From Glomus cerebriforme (Eukaryota > Glomeromycota > Glomeromycetes > Glomerales > Glomeraceae): a stretch of 64,000 nt of DNA. Below the pieces are notes generated by a model, which did not search any database, was not told the DNA's origin, and saw nothing but the letters and a program-made list of their open reading frames with translations. The stretch lies in the NCBI GenBank assembly GCA_003550305.1, contig QKYT01000302.1, forward strand, positions 63,422 to 127,421, read 5' to 3'. This document shows positions 47,507-57,147 of this stretch, in pieces; position 1 is the stretch's first letter, and the number at the start of each line of letters is the position of its first letter. The position numbers were made by a program, and so were the translations under genes.

Positions 47507-50500
47507 ATGACCCAATCTGAACTTTTAGAGTTCTCTGACGCCCCCGCCCCATATGAGTTTAAAAGCGCCAATGTAAGTGAATACCGTTATAAAATTTGGG
47601 ATGATAGTGTCAGACTAAGACATTTTTTTGGCGCAGACCATGAGGATGGAATAGAAGCCATACTCTTAGAACGCGAAGGCCATTTCTTATATGAATTTAT
47701 TAGTGGAGATGAGCCACTCCATCCTTTCATAAATTTTGATCTACCAGTAAAAACCTTAGATGCTATTACTCCCAAGCTCTCAGATATTCAGGCTAAAAAT
47801 ACACTTTATAATGCTTTTAGCAGAGATGTCTGTCTAGAAATATTCCCAAAATGGGATAAAAAACTATATTCATTGCTGATAGTAGTGATGCAAAAAAAAT
47901 ATCTCTCCATGTCTCAACTTTCGGTATGAGACTTCCAAGCATCGCTCAAATTGCAATATTTACTGAGCTTGTTCATAAAAAACTCCTGCAGGATTACAGG
48001 ATAAAGGTATTGTTGACAATATAGCAAACAAATGATCATTTTTCTTGTGAATGCTTGGATCACCCAAATACAATGAAAAAATAGAGGAACAAATTCGTAT
48101 AATAAAAAAAACTATTTGTCCAAAAGATGGATCTATCTTTGACTTCATAATCCACCCACCCAATAATGAATCAGAAATCATTGACAACAGTTCTCTCTTG
48201 ACCATTCCAGAAATAGAAAGTGTAAAATATGCTAACATAAGTAATGAGACAATCATAGCTGAATTCGAACTAGTAGAGACATTACTTCAAGAGGCTGGTA
48301 TCAAAGGGTATAGTCTCTCATATCCATCTGAAAATTTTCCTGATAAATTTCCACTATTGCACATCTCCATCACACTGTCCAATATGTGACCGAGAACATG
48401 ATAATGATAATGCATATATTATTCAAAATAAAAAATCTTACAGCTTTTTCTGCTACTGAGCAAACAATGATAGGGAACTCAGCTTTAGAAAACCTTTGAA
48501 AAAAACTTACTATTAGTAAAACTGCATTGGATCGAGAAAGGAAACTTCCAACTCCAGTAAAATTAGAACAACCCAGAATTATGAATCCAAAAGATCAATT
48601 TGTATTTTGGAACTTATTACTCATGTGTACTTTAGGTAGGAAATTCTCCATGCTGAAGTTTATGAAGCTATCCAAGCAACAGTTGCCTGTGTGCAAGGAA
48701 CTTCGAAATTATGGTTTCTTAAGCATAAAGATGCAGAAAATGGCCTTTTCTTTGATATAAGACCTAAACTAAAGCTTGCCGATTATAAGATTAATATAAT
48801 TGAATATGGTGGAAAATCGATAAAGTTAAAATCATTGATAAACCAAGCAGATACTAAAGGTCTAATACTTTATGAAGATTATAATTTCCTTCCATATCTA
48901 CCAAATGCTCCCAATTAGTTATGCATTTCTTCAAACTTTTTCTAGGATTTTTGGCTAAGCCAGCACCAGAAATTAATAAAGAAATTATGGATCTAATTCT
49001 CTGGCATACAAAGAATATAATTAGTGATGAAAATGAGAAGCTTCATGAATATCTTTGGAAATGGTGGGCATATTTAGTGCAGAAGCCAGAGTCAATCTTA
49101 GTCCTAAAGTCTAAACTACAGCAGTGTAGAAAAAATATTATTACTGACTTTATTGGTGACAAAGTTCTAAGAGAACATCTTCATTATGCTACATCAGATT
49201 TGAAAAAAATTCTTGGGCGATTTAATAATGCCATCCAAGCTCGAAAGCTTATTATTATGAATGAGACTGGAATGTCTAGCGGGGATTGGCATAGATTTAA
49301 TGGACATCTCAAATCTCTTATAACAGAAGAAATGGTGACTATAAAGTGCAAAGGTTTTGAATCTAAATGACTAAAAGATTTTGCTGGGTATATGATTACA
49401 AGCAATCAGGATGTCCCGCTTAAAATAGATATAGAGGATTCTCGTGTAGTCTGTTTTGATGTTTCTTCATGATGTAAAGGAAATACAGCATATTTTAAGC
49501 GACTAGAGAAAGTTCTTGATCATCCCGATGCATCAGGAGTAGTTATGAGATATCTTCTTAGTCTTGATCTCTCAGATTTTGAATCACAAGAAATTCCTGT
49601 AACTAAAATGAAATCAGATATAATGCGAGACTAGCTACCTAATCCCATTCGATTTATAATTGACTATATTGCATCTCGAGCTGAGAATAGTGTAGTTGAG
49701 TTAAGTAAGAAAGCATTATATCAGAAGTATCTTGAATGGTATGAAGAGAATGGCGAAAAGCCATTTTCTAATAACATTATTGGAAAGAAATTCTCAGATA
49801 TTGGTATTGATAACAAATAAGCACGAACAGGTGGTGAAAAAAAGGAATGGCAATACATTCTCGACCGCTCCAAGATCATAGCTAAGCTTCGTAAATCTGG
49901 TCTAGGAGATATGGAAGAATTTTTTGATATACCTGAGTTTGCTAAAGTGAACCTCCCTCAGCTTGACTTACCTGAAAATAAGACTACAGACATACCCATA
50001 TTCAATGTACCAGAAATTATTTCTCCAAAAATAACTCTGCATCACCCAGAAAAGAATACGCCTCCACCTAGCACTAGTAAAAATAAGAAGGTGGATAAAC
50101 AGGATGGGGAAATCCAGGATCTTTTCAACTATGTGGCAGAAAAAACTGAAGCTCCAATCGCCTCAACATCTGGAACATCTGAAACTACTAAGGCTTCTGA
50201 ACCATCTGAGTCAGTAATCGATAAATCTGAAACCAGCAAACTTTCCTAGCCTATCAAGCATATCAGTAATGTGTTGAAAGCACCTAAATCCAGTAATAAT
50301 GAAATATTATCTATGAGAACTCAGCGAGAAGAGCGTCTCAGAAAATGGGTAACCGATCATAGTGAAGACCCTAATAAGTTTATGATGATTACAGAAAAAG
50401 ATGTCAACTTATCTTGAAAGTTTCGAGACAGGATGATGGTGGATGCAGAAGTCATCAAATTTGCTAGAGAAAATAAGCTGGACCTGAATGATTTATTTTA

Positions 50501-50600
50501 CATGACTAAAATGGAAAGGTTAATAAGCAAAGAAATATATCTCCAGAAGTTCAAGAATATGAAAAAACCTCAGGAGTATATTTACGATGACAAGAAATAG
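47507..50600 (+). pseudogene. Decayed primase-helicase gene: AEP-type primase plus SF3-like helicase domain
   Basis: The likely start is MTQSELLEFSDAPAPYEF. The N-terminal part carries FLYEFISGDEPLHPFINFDL, DAKKISLHVSTFGMRLPSIA and MLGSPKYNEKIEEQIR, in the style of archaeo-eukaryotic primases. A zinc motif follows (CPICDREHDNDNAYIIQ, then FFCY). From 48921 the helicase-like part reads LWKWWAYLVQKPESILVLKS, a Walker A-like KLQQCRKNI at about 49110-49139, then MNETGMSSGDWHRFNGHLKS, AGYMITSNQDVPLKI and DYIASRAENSVVELSKKAL. This is the layout of viral and plasmid primase-SF3 (DUF5906-like) proteins. A low-complexity tail (50.0-50.25 kb) and a short terminal domain end at 50600. The gene has several frameshifts (about 47870, 47982 and 48700) and many in-frame stops. 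The usual GK of Walker A is RK. Not functional as read. Confidence 0.75.
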
Positions 50601-51059
50601 CAAAAAAATGTAAGTATACTCCAGGAGAATGGTATGCTTTGGTAATGAGCGAATAAAAGCAGGATAATAGTATTGGTAGAGATGGGACTTTCTTTCAGCT
50701 TAGCGCTCATTCTTTACAACTAGGTGATATATAATTCCAAATTATTATTATTTTTTTCACTTATCTTATCTATCCACAAATTTTAAATCAATGAAAAACA
50801 TATCCCGGCCAGAGTGGGTGGTTTCATAGAGACCCTACAATAAATTATAATATTCTTTTCTTTCTCCCTAACCCTCTGAAAACTTTTACCGACTATGAGA
50901 TAGTGAAATGTCAGAATATTTTTTTCAAATTGAACTTTTTTGGATATAGAATAACCTAAGAGTTGCACATAATCTAGTTACTTCACAAGCTATATTCACA
51001 TAACCATATTTGCAATTGTAACAAAGTATGTTGCAGAGCACAAACTCAATAAAGATATG
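50601..51059. other. Spacer between primase-helicase and recombinase genes
   Basis: About 460 bases with no clear gene. It contains the end of an old 3' untranslated part and the likely promoter of the recombinase. AT content is similar to that of the flanking ORFs. Confidence 0.35.
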
Positions 51060-52159
51060 AGTAATGAAGAACTTAGTTAGCACGTCCCAGAATTATTTGA
51101 ACTTTTATCAGATAAACTGAAAAGAGACAAGGGTCATTAGCGCTTTCAAAAAGGGTATAATTTTAGCAGAGAGCAGGCATTTGTATTAGTCTCTGATCAA
51201 AGAATTTGTTGAAATAGAAGTCGAGTATTCCCAAAAAAGGAGGGAATGAAGCAGGAGAAGTTAATATATGCAGTGCCAAAGGCACTTGCCAAGTATCTGA
51301 TATCATTCCAGATGGAAAAACTATCGAAAGTATAACCCAGCATATTGTGTTAGCAAAGCTAACTGAAAAAGAAGTAAAGATGATAGCCAAAGCTTTAACT
51401 ATAACGTCCCCTAACCCTGTCGCCACTACATCCCATCTTAGTAGGCTCTGAAGAGAGTTGCGAAAACTTAATATTCCAGAAAAAATAATCTCTGCTATAT
51501 TAGACAACAAAACAACCTGTGCATCTAATAAGATTCAAAAGGAATGTAGGGTTCAATGTGAAAATGAAGGAATTGATTTTCCAGATCACTTTTCATTAAA
51601 ATCTATTAAAGAAAGGTTAGATTTGTATGATATGTCTAACACACCCGATATGCAAGCCCTAGCCGATGTAATGATCATGCTTTGCATCCGTCCCGCTGAA
51701 ATTAAAGACTTGCGCATTTCTAATGGAAGTGTAACTGAATATTCAAAAAATTGAGATCAGTAGAATAATCCTCAGGTATTTAGATCATTAGAAAGAGATG
51801 AAGAGCAGGCTAAACTTCTTCTTACTTGAATTCAGGATGCAATTTCTTTTGAACAGTTAAGGGATCCAGGAGTGCCAGGAGTTAAATAGTTTAATACGTT
51901 TCTGCAAAAAGATAGATTTCTTCCTGAAACTGGTAAATCACTCCTCCCTAGCTATTTGTGCAAATTAGGAGTAGTATTTGTGATCGTATTGAATGGTGTG
52001 AAGAATTTATCAGAAGCTATGACCATCACCAGTCAAGCCCTTTGACATTCATCAGACAACCATGCCTTCCCAGCACAAAACTATACTATAGTCAATTTTC
52101 AAAAAAGAGGACAGCCTTATGATCAGGTAATGGCATTCGAGCTCTTCGACAAAAACTAA
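51060..52159 (+). pseudogene. Decayed tyrosine recombinase (Crypton/YR-like)
   Basis: The N-terminal helical part is spread over two frames (AEVNICS-like start, then ITQHIVLAKLTEKEVKMIAK, LRKLNIPEKIISAILDNKTT). The catalytic domain follows: LADVMIMLCIRPAEIKDLRI, with the box I Arg at 51689-51691, then LPSYLCKLGVVFVIVLNG, VKNLSEAMTITSQAL, a TGA at 52043, HSSDNHA, and QNYTIVN with the candidate nucleophile Tyr at 52082-52084. The order Arg, His-rich box, Tyr is that of phage-integrase-type tyrosine recombinases. Stops at 51752, 51761, 51827, 51887 and 52043 interrupt it. It would insert and excise the element together with the primase-helicase gene, which it follows on the same strand. Confidence 0.7.
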
Positions 52160-52246
52160 TCACATACAGTAGATGGATTAGACAATATTTATTAAATTTT
52201 ATTTTTTCATTCGCCTAAGATCTAGCATATATAAAATATCACAAAA

Positions 52247-52711
52247 ATGGTAGCCGATCAAAATCATTTACCTGATAGTATACATAATGAGCAAGAAGTT
52301 ATCAGGCGTACAGAAAATATAGCCAAGTTATTAGGGCTAGATGAGCAAAATGTAGAAGTATATAAAGCACTCTCTAGACAGATTTTGGAGCTTGAAAAAC
52401 AATTAGAAAATTATCATTTTGAATATATAAAGCTTAAAAGAAAGGTCAATTTATTGGAAGCTGAAATAGAAGATCTGGACGAATATATAGATAGGGAAGC
52501 TGTAGTTGACTTAATACATGAAATAGTTCCCTTGCTGATTGGTAAAAAATTGCCAAAAAAAGGCAAGGTTAATCTTGCTACTGTAGATTTCTACGAGTCA
52601 AGTTCGTCTGAAGAATCAGAATCAGACGTAGTAAAAATAAAAAAGATTATTCATAAGCAACAAAGAAAGTGGTTAGCTGATGAACAGCAATCTAAGCCCA
52701 ATCAATGTTAG
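52247..52711 (+). CDS. Intronless coiled-coil protein of unknown function
   Basis: An intact 154-residue frame. Residues 40-85 form a coiled coil (QILELEKQLENYHFEYIKLK, then RKVNLLEAEIEDLDEYIDRE). A Ser/Glu-rich acidic stretch (YESSSSEESESD) and a basic tail (IHKQQRKWLADEQQ) follow. I do not recognise a domain. It starts 88 bases after the recombinase stop, on the same strand, and has no in-frame stop although its neighbour has several. It could be a young cargo gene of the element or an independent lineage-specific gene. Confidence 0.5.
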   Translation: MVADQNHLPDSIHNEQEVIRRTENIAKLLGLDEQNVEVYKALSRQILELEKQLENYHFEYIKLKRKVNLLEAEIEDLDEYIDREAVVDLIHEIVPLLIGKKLPKKGKVNLATVDFYESSSSEESESDVVKIKKIIHKQQRKWLADEQQSKPNQC

Positions 52712-52809
52712 TCCAGACACCAATTAGCATCTGGCTAGTCAATATACAGTATAATCCCAGCATAATATTTTTTCTGATCGAAAGGTATTCCAGTTATATA
52801 TATAAAACA

Positions 52810-53219
52810 ATGCATACAAATAATTTACTTGATCTTCTCCCACCTAAACTAATACTATTCATTCTAAAGTATCTTCCAGTACAGAATCTAAAAAAGTGTT
52901 GCAGTATAAATGATATATGGAAAAGTGAGGCAAATCTTAAATGGACTAAAATAAAAACTCTTTTTAATTTTCATACTATGTCATTGGTTCAAGGCAAAAA
53001 TACAGTCAAGAAATTTTATTCGAAGCTGAAAAAGTATAACAAGAGTTTTGGCTATAATGAAGAATTCATTAAAAATGCATTATTAAAAGGATTATCACGT
53101 GAAAATATGATTAAAGTTTTAATGGGTGGTTTACAAGCACTTGCATTAGATGAGATACTGGAGAGGCTGGAGAGTGATTGCGTAATTTTTCCAAAGGTGC
53201 TTTGTTATTTTTTCATTTA
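52810..53219 (+). CDS. F-box protein, short, unknown C-terminus
   Basis: Starting at MHTNNLLDLLPPKLILFILK, the F-box motif (LPPKLILFILKYLPVQNLKK, CCSINDIWKSE) occupies the first 50 residues. About 85 residues follow without a recognised repeat (WTKIKTLFNFHTMSLVQGKN, ENMIKVLMGGLQALALDEIL). A GTGCTTTG donor after PK (53196) and an acceptor near 53252 would join it to the next segment, giving one protein with two F-box-like parts. Unspliced, the frame ends at 53219. The 53.26 kb segment contains several stops, so the intact protein may be only this part. Confidence 0.45.
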
Positions 53220-53258
53220 AAGATACAACATATAAAATGGAATATTTAGCCAGAGGTG

Positions 53259-54470
53259 CTTCGCATGGCACATACAGACGTTTTTATTATACCAGAACTA
53301 TTAGAACATATTTTACATTTTTTAGTGATAGATAAATCCCTCTATCCTACTCTATATATTTCCTGATTGTGATACAGATGCGGTGCTCCTATTTTATGGA
53401 AATGCATTGAGCTAAAGGGAAATGATCTGAATTATAGACATTATTTTCCAGAAGATTATAATTATTGTGCAAGAAACCGTACTCGTTTGAAAAGATTTGT
53501 AAAAATAATGTGTGAAAAGCATAAGCCAGCTTATGTCTCGAATCTAACTCATTTAGAAATTACTTATTATCATTCACTTTCAGATAAAAAAATAAAAAGT
53601 ATTGTGGATACATTTCTGAATATAATTCATTTAGATTTCAAAAATAGTATAAGTTTTGGTGATAGATCACTATTTATAATAGCGGAATCATATCCTAATT
53701 TAAGATATCTCAATTTGTGGGATGCTTAAGTAATAACTGATAAAGGCTTATATGCAATTGCATGATCATGTTGTAAATTAGAATATCTAAATATTTCTTT
53801 CTGCAGAAATATTAGCGATAAATCTTTATTTGAAATCGCGAGAAGTTATCATGTATTACAAGAATTTCATTTTGCTGAAACACGTTGGATAATAGATAAA
53901 TCTATAAGTTGTATCATAAACTCATGCCCAAATTTATGTAAGTTTGACATTGCATTTAGTCATAGAAAAATCGAGGATGCTAGTATGTTAAAACAGAGAT
54001 GCCTTAATATCAAGTATCTTGATTTTAGTAGTATTATGAGTTTTGAAATGAATGAATTTATTGAAGCTATCATCAAAACATTTCTGAATTTAAGACATTT
54101 AGAGATCAATGGTAATGATATCTGTGATAAAGTTACTGAAGCAGTGGCTTATACATGTCATAAATTAGAATATCTTGACCTAAGTTGTTGTTCATTTGTC
54201 GGCGAACTATCAATTTGTAATATTATACGTTCCTGCCCAAGACTTCAGCATCTTAAACTCAGATATTGTAATATTACCAGTATGACTATCAAAGAAATTG
54301 CTTGCTCATGTCTTAATTTAAAATTTCTAGATTTGAAAGGATGTGAAAATATTAGCAAAAAAGCCATGAACCAGCTAAATCCAAATATTCATATCAAAAA
54401 TTTTGATGAAGAATACTGCTCTGATTCAGAATCTTCTAGCTCTGGCTCTGAAACTAAATCAGAGTGCTGA
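53259..54470 (+). pseudogene. F-box/LRR protein gene, broken by nonsense changes
   Basis: The frame from 53259 (MAHTDVFIIPELLEHILHFL) gives an F-box followed by the standard post-F-box stretch (YRCGAPILWKCIELKG). At least nine leucine-rich repeats of the AMN1/FBXL type follow, for example [55 protein letters not shown] and [18 protein letters not shown] Ser/Glu-rich tail ends at 54470. Stops occur at about 53361 and 53367 (an expected Arg and Trp), about 53727 and 53763. All fit C-to-T or G-to-A changes. The rest of the frame is remarkably well kept. Relatives act as SCF substrate receptors. Confidence 0.7.
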
Positions 54471-54977
54471 TCACATAATAGGTCTGAATGTCATTTTCGC
54501 ATATTAATTTCACATATATATTCGCTAACCAATATCTTTATCTTTTTTCCTAAACAAATGTGAGAAAAATGTAAAAGGAAGTCTAGTTGCAACACAGGAC
54601 TTACCATAAAAGTAAATAGTGATGACAAAAGCATATGTTATAAAAGGCTGAGAGACTCGCAATTTTGAGATTGCTAGGCGTAAAACTAACTATATGTCTT
54701 TCTGGTAGATCTCCATATGAAAAGGTATGAGAATTCCATTTGCATGTGCTTTCACAGAGTTCTTGGCATCAGACGACAATATTAATTATGCCTCATGTCT
54801 CCTTAACTTTTTCCTAGCAAGATATAAAACATGTAGTAGTATGTGGAAGTTCAGCCAACTTTTTGCAAAAACTCTTGTAAAATAACGCAAAATAAAGTAT
54901 ATATATACCCTAAATTATGTAATGTATAGGAGCGAGTTTTTTCTCACTATGAGCTTTGTATTTAGAAAAGTGAAAAA
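54471..54977. other. Intergenic, no feature seen
   Basis: About 500 bases between the F-box/LRR remnant and the first Crinkler-like frame. No coding signal. A start-proximal AT-rich stretch with ATATATATACCC near 54898 could be a promoter. Confidence 0.35.
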
Positions 54978-55280
54978 ATGGCCAATATCACTCTCAACTG
55001 TCTTATTGTCCCAAAAGGAGATCTCATGAATATTTCATTTATTAAAGTAATGCAAGCGATTACAATTAACTCAAGCAATCATGTTAGCAATCTAGAAACT
55101 GCAATTCAAGACAGACTGGAGGTACCATTCAGCAATACACTTCTCAGACTTTGTAAGATTCAACCCAGTAGTATTGTTAAAATTGAAATGCATCGGCAGA
55201 GCTTAATTTCTGCTTTTTTTCCTAAAGAATTTCTAGCAGACCACTTTAACATTCTAGTTTACTCTCTATCTCAATTGTAA
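54978..55280 (+). CDS. Crinkler-like N-terminal domain, diverged
   Basis: A 100-residue frame opening MANITLNCLIVPKGDLMNIS. The opening MxNITLNCL, a middle INSSNHVSNLETAIQDRLEV and a final FPKEFLADHFNILVYSL correspond in order to the ubiquitin-like header of Crinkler (CRN) effectors: MSxITLxCLV, an ELRxxIKExK helix, then FxxxPADxHIxIIV. No C-terminal effector domain follows before the stop. It is in tandem with a much better header 250 bases downstream. It may be a degenerate or decoy copy. Confidence 0.5.
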   Translation: MANITLNCLIVPKGDLMNISFIKVMQAITINSSNHVSNLETAIQDRLEVPFSNTLLRLCKIQPSSIVKIEMHRQSLISAFFPKEFLADHFNILVYSLSQL

Positions 55281-55530
55281 TTTTCAGTATCATGTAGTGT
55301 TATAGTCACAATTTTTATGTATTGTAGGCCAGTTTTAGGCAATGTTTTTTTATTTCATAAATAAAGTATTATTTTATTGGTACATGAAAAATGGGTTACA
55401 TAAAATGATGTAATCCCTGTGTAACATAAAAATATATATTAACATTTGCGTTCCCACCAGAAATAAAACTCTATTTTTTCTCTGGACATAACACATTTTT
55501 ATCTGACCCAAATATCCCTATAAAAGCGCC

Positions 55531-55869
55531 ATGTCTATTATCACTCTTAGCTATTTAGTCGTAAGTGAAAACCCTTATAAAAATACTTTCGATGGTAATA
55601 TTGAGATAAACAAGTCTATTAGCAAATTCAGGAATGCTATCAAGGAGAAGAAACAGAATGACTTCACTAACGTTGACGCTGACAAACTCAAGCTATGGAA
55701 GGTTGACATTTCCCTCGAAGAAGAAAATGAAAAACTTAATCTCATTAATACAAAAATAAACATGAATATCAAGGACGAGCTTGGTGGTGTGGAACTGCTT
55801 TCACTTTCGAAGATTAGCAAACATTTTACCTCCCAGCCAGCTGATGAACACATATATATAATCGTATAG
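55531..55869 (+). CDS. Crinkler-type (CRN) N-terminal ubiquitin-like domain
   Basis: The 112-residue frame starts MSIITLSYLVVSENPYKNTF and continues with INKSISKFRNAIKEKKQNDF, NVDADKLKLWKVDISLEEEN and GGVELLSLSKISKHFTSQPA, ending DEHIYIIV. This is the conserved header of CRN proteins as found in oomycetes and in large numbers in Rhizophagus, which directs the attached C-terminal toxin-like or effector domain. A TATAAAAG sequence ends about 7 bases before the ATG. The frame ends in TAG (a CAG-type position), beyond which further codons read on (HSVKTKEVHCIITYGCKS), so the gene was probably longer. The nuclease-like remnant at 56.0 kb may have been its C-terminal part. Confidence 0.7.
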   Translation: MSIITLSYLVVSENPYKNTFDGNIEINKSISKFRNAIKEKKQNDFTNVDADKLKLWKVDISLEEENEKLNLINTKINMNIKDELGGVELLSLSKISKHFTSQPADEHIYIIV

Positions 55870-55990
55870 CATTCTGTTAAGACGAAAGAAGTTCACTGCA
55901 TCATAACATATGGGTGTAAATCAAAAAAGTTTCATGGACTGTAACCTGCAGACAAATAACCTTATCTGCTTTTAAGTCTTAGCTTCGCAC

Positions 55991-56916
55991 ATGTTTCACA
56001 TTTCCGGATGGGAAGAAGGTGAACATATTGTTATAAATCATGAGTGTGATGGTAATGAAAAGAAAATTATTTGTTTGGTTAATGATGAGGATTTGGCAAG
56101 TGTAATCTGGACTCAAGGATTCAAGGTAGAGTTTTCAATCATCATGAATACATGTAAGTATCAGTTTGCTATTTTTTAAGAATAAATCATGATAGGTGTG
56201 ACATATTCCTAACAAAAAATAATTTGGATGTTTTATAGCGCAACAGCCATTTTCATCGTGAACATTTTCCCAAATTAAGACATTATTCAGGTTAACAGCT
56301 GATAGTTATATTGATCTTCCTAGGTTCAATGAAAAGTTAGCTAACACAGCCAATTACGAAAAGATATTGGAGCACGTTTTGAAAGATATATATAGTTATG
56401 AAGTATAAGACTTGCATTTACATCACTAGTGTGAACGAAGCAACAAGATGTGAATTTATTTCTTCCGTTCTTCATGGTGTTGTCTCTTGCTATGATAGTG
56501 AAGTAAAAGTATGTCCAGAATATGAGTTATCTGAAAGCTATGGTAAAGGGCTAATGGATTGGGTTATCAAGATTGGAGATACGATTATTATCATTACCGA
56601 GGCTAAAAGGGAGGATATTAACCAGGATGTTAGCCAGAATGCAATTCAGTTACAAGCTTCATCTCAATGTAATAAAAAGAAACACATATACAATGAGGCT
56701 TTGCGTGAAGATGTAATGTATGGTATCATTTTGACAGGGGTCGACTGGGTCATAATTAAGTTAGTCACTACTGGCGAATGTAATGACAATGATAATGGGA
56801 ATGTTGTGATATTATTGAGTTCACGAATACCATTTACTTTTCTTATTAACGAAAGTGTGTTTGATAAAAGTTTTATGCTTGAAAAATTCAAGAATTTGTT
56901 CGGGCAAATTAAGTGA
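55991..56916 (+). pseudogene. PD-(D/E)XK nuclease-like domain gene, broken
   Basis: A first segment (MFHISGWEEGEHIVINHECD to SIIMNT) ends at a GTAAGT donor at 56155. An acceptor at about 56239 continues as QQPFSS, a TGA at a TGG-type position, then TFSQIKTLFRLTADSYIDLP. A frameshift near 56395 leads to the well-kept C-terminal part (56398-56916): NEATRCEFISSVLHGVVSCY, KVCPEYELSESYGKGLMDWV and IIITEAKREDINQDVSQN. The order E...D(WV)...EAK is the core of PD-(D/E)XK nucleases. This same arrangement is known as a CRN C-terminal domain in the lineage. A catalytic role is inferred. Confidence 0.6.
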
Positions 56917-57147
56917 ATGTTTGATCGCCAAATTGAATCGCAAAAATCATTGAAGTGGGTAAAAACAGAAAATAAATAAAATAGTCTTATCTTTTTTGAA
57001 AAAAATAATTGTATGTATAGACATTAGTATAGAAAAAAATTGGCATGTATTACAGGCAAAGTTCTGATCTTTGTATTTATTTTTTATTTCTGTATTAATA
57101 AAGCAAGTCTTTTACATTCACAACATAATATTGAATAATTCATATTC

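Noticed and set aside
47507..52159. In-frame stops could mean an alternative genetic code or programmed readthrough in the element
   Set aside because: TGA, TAG and TAA all occur, frameshifts are also present, and ordinary genes in the window end with the same stop codons. Decay is the simpler explanation.
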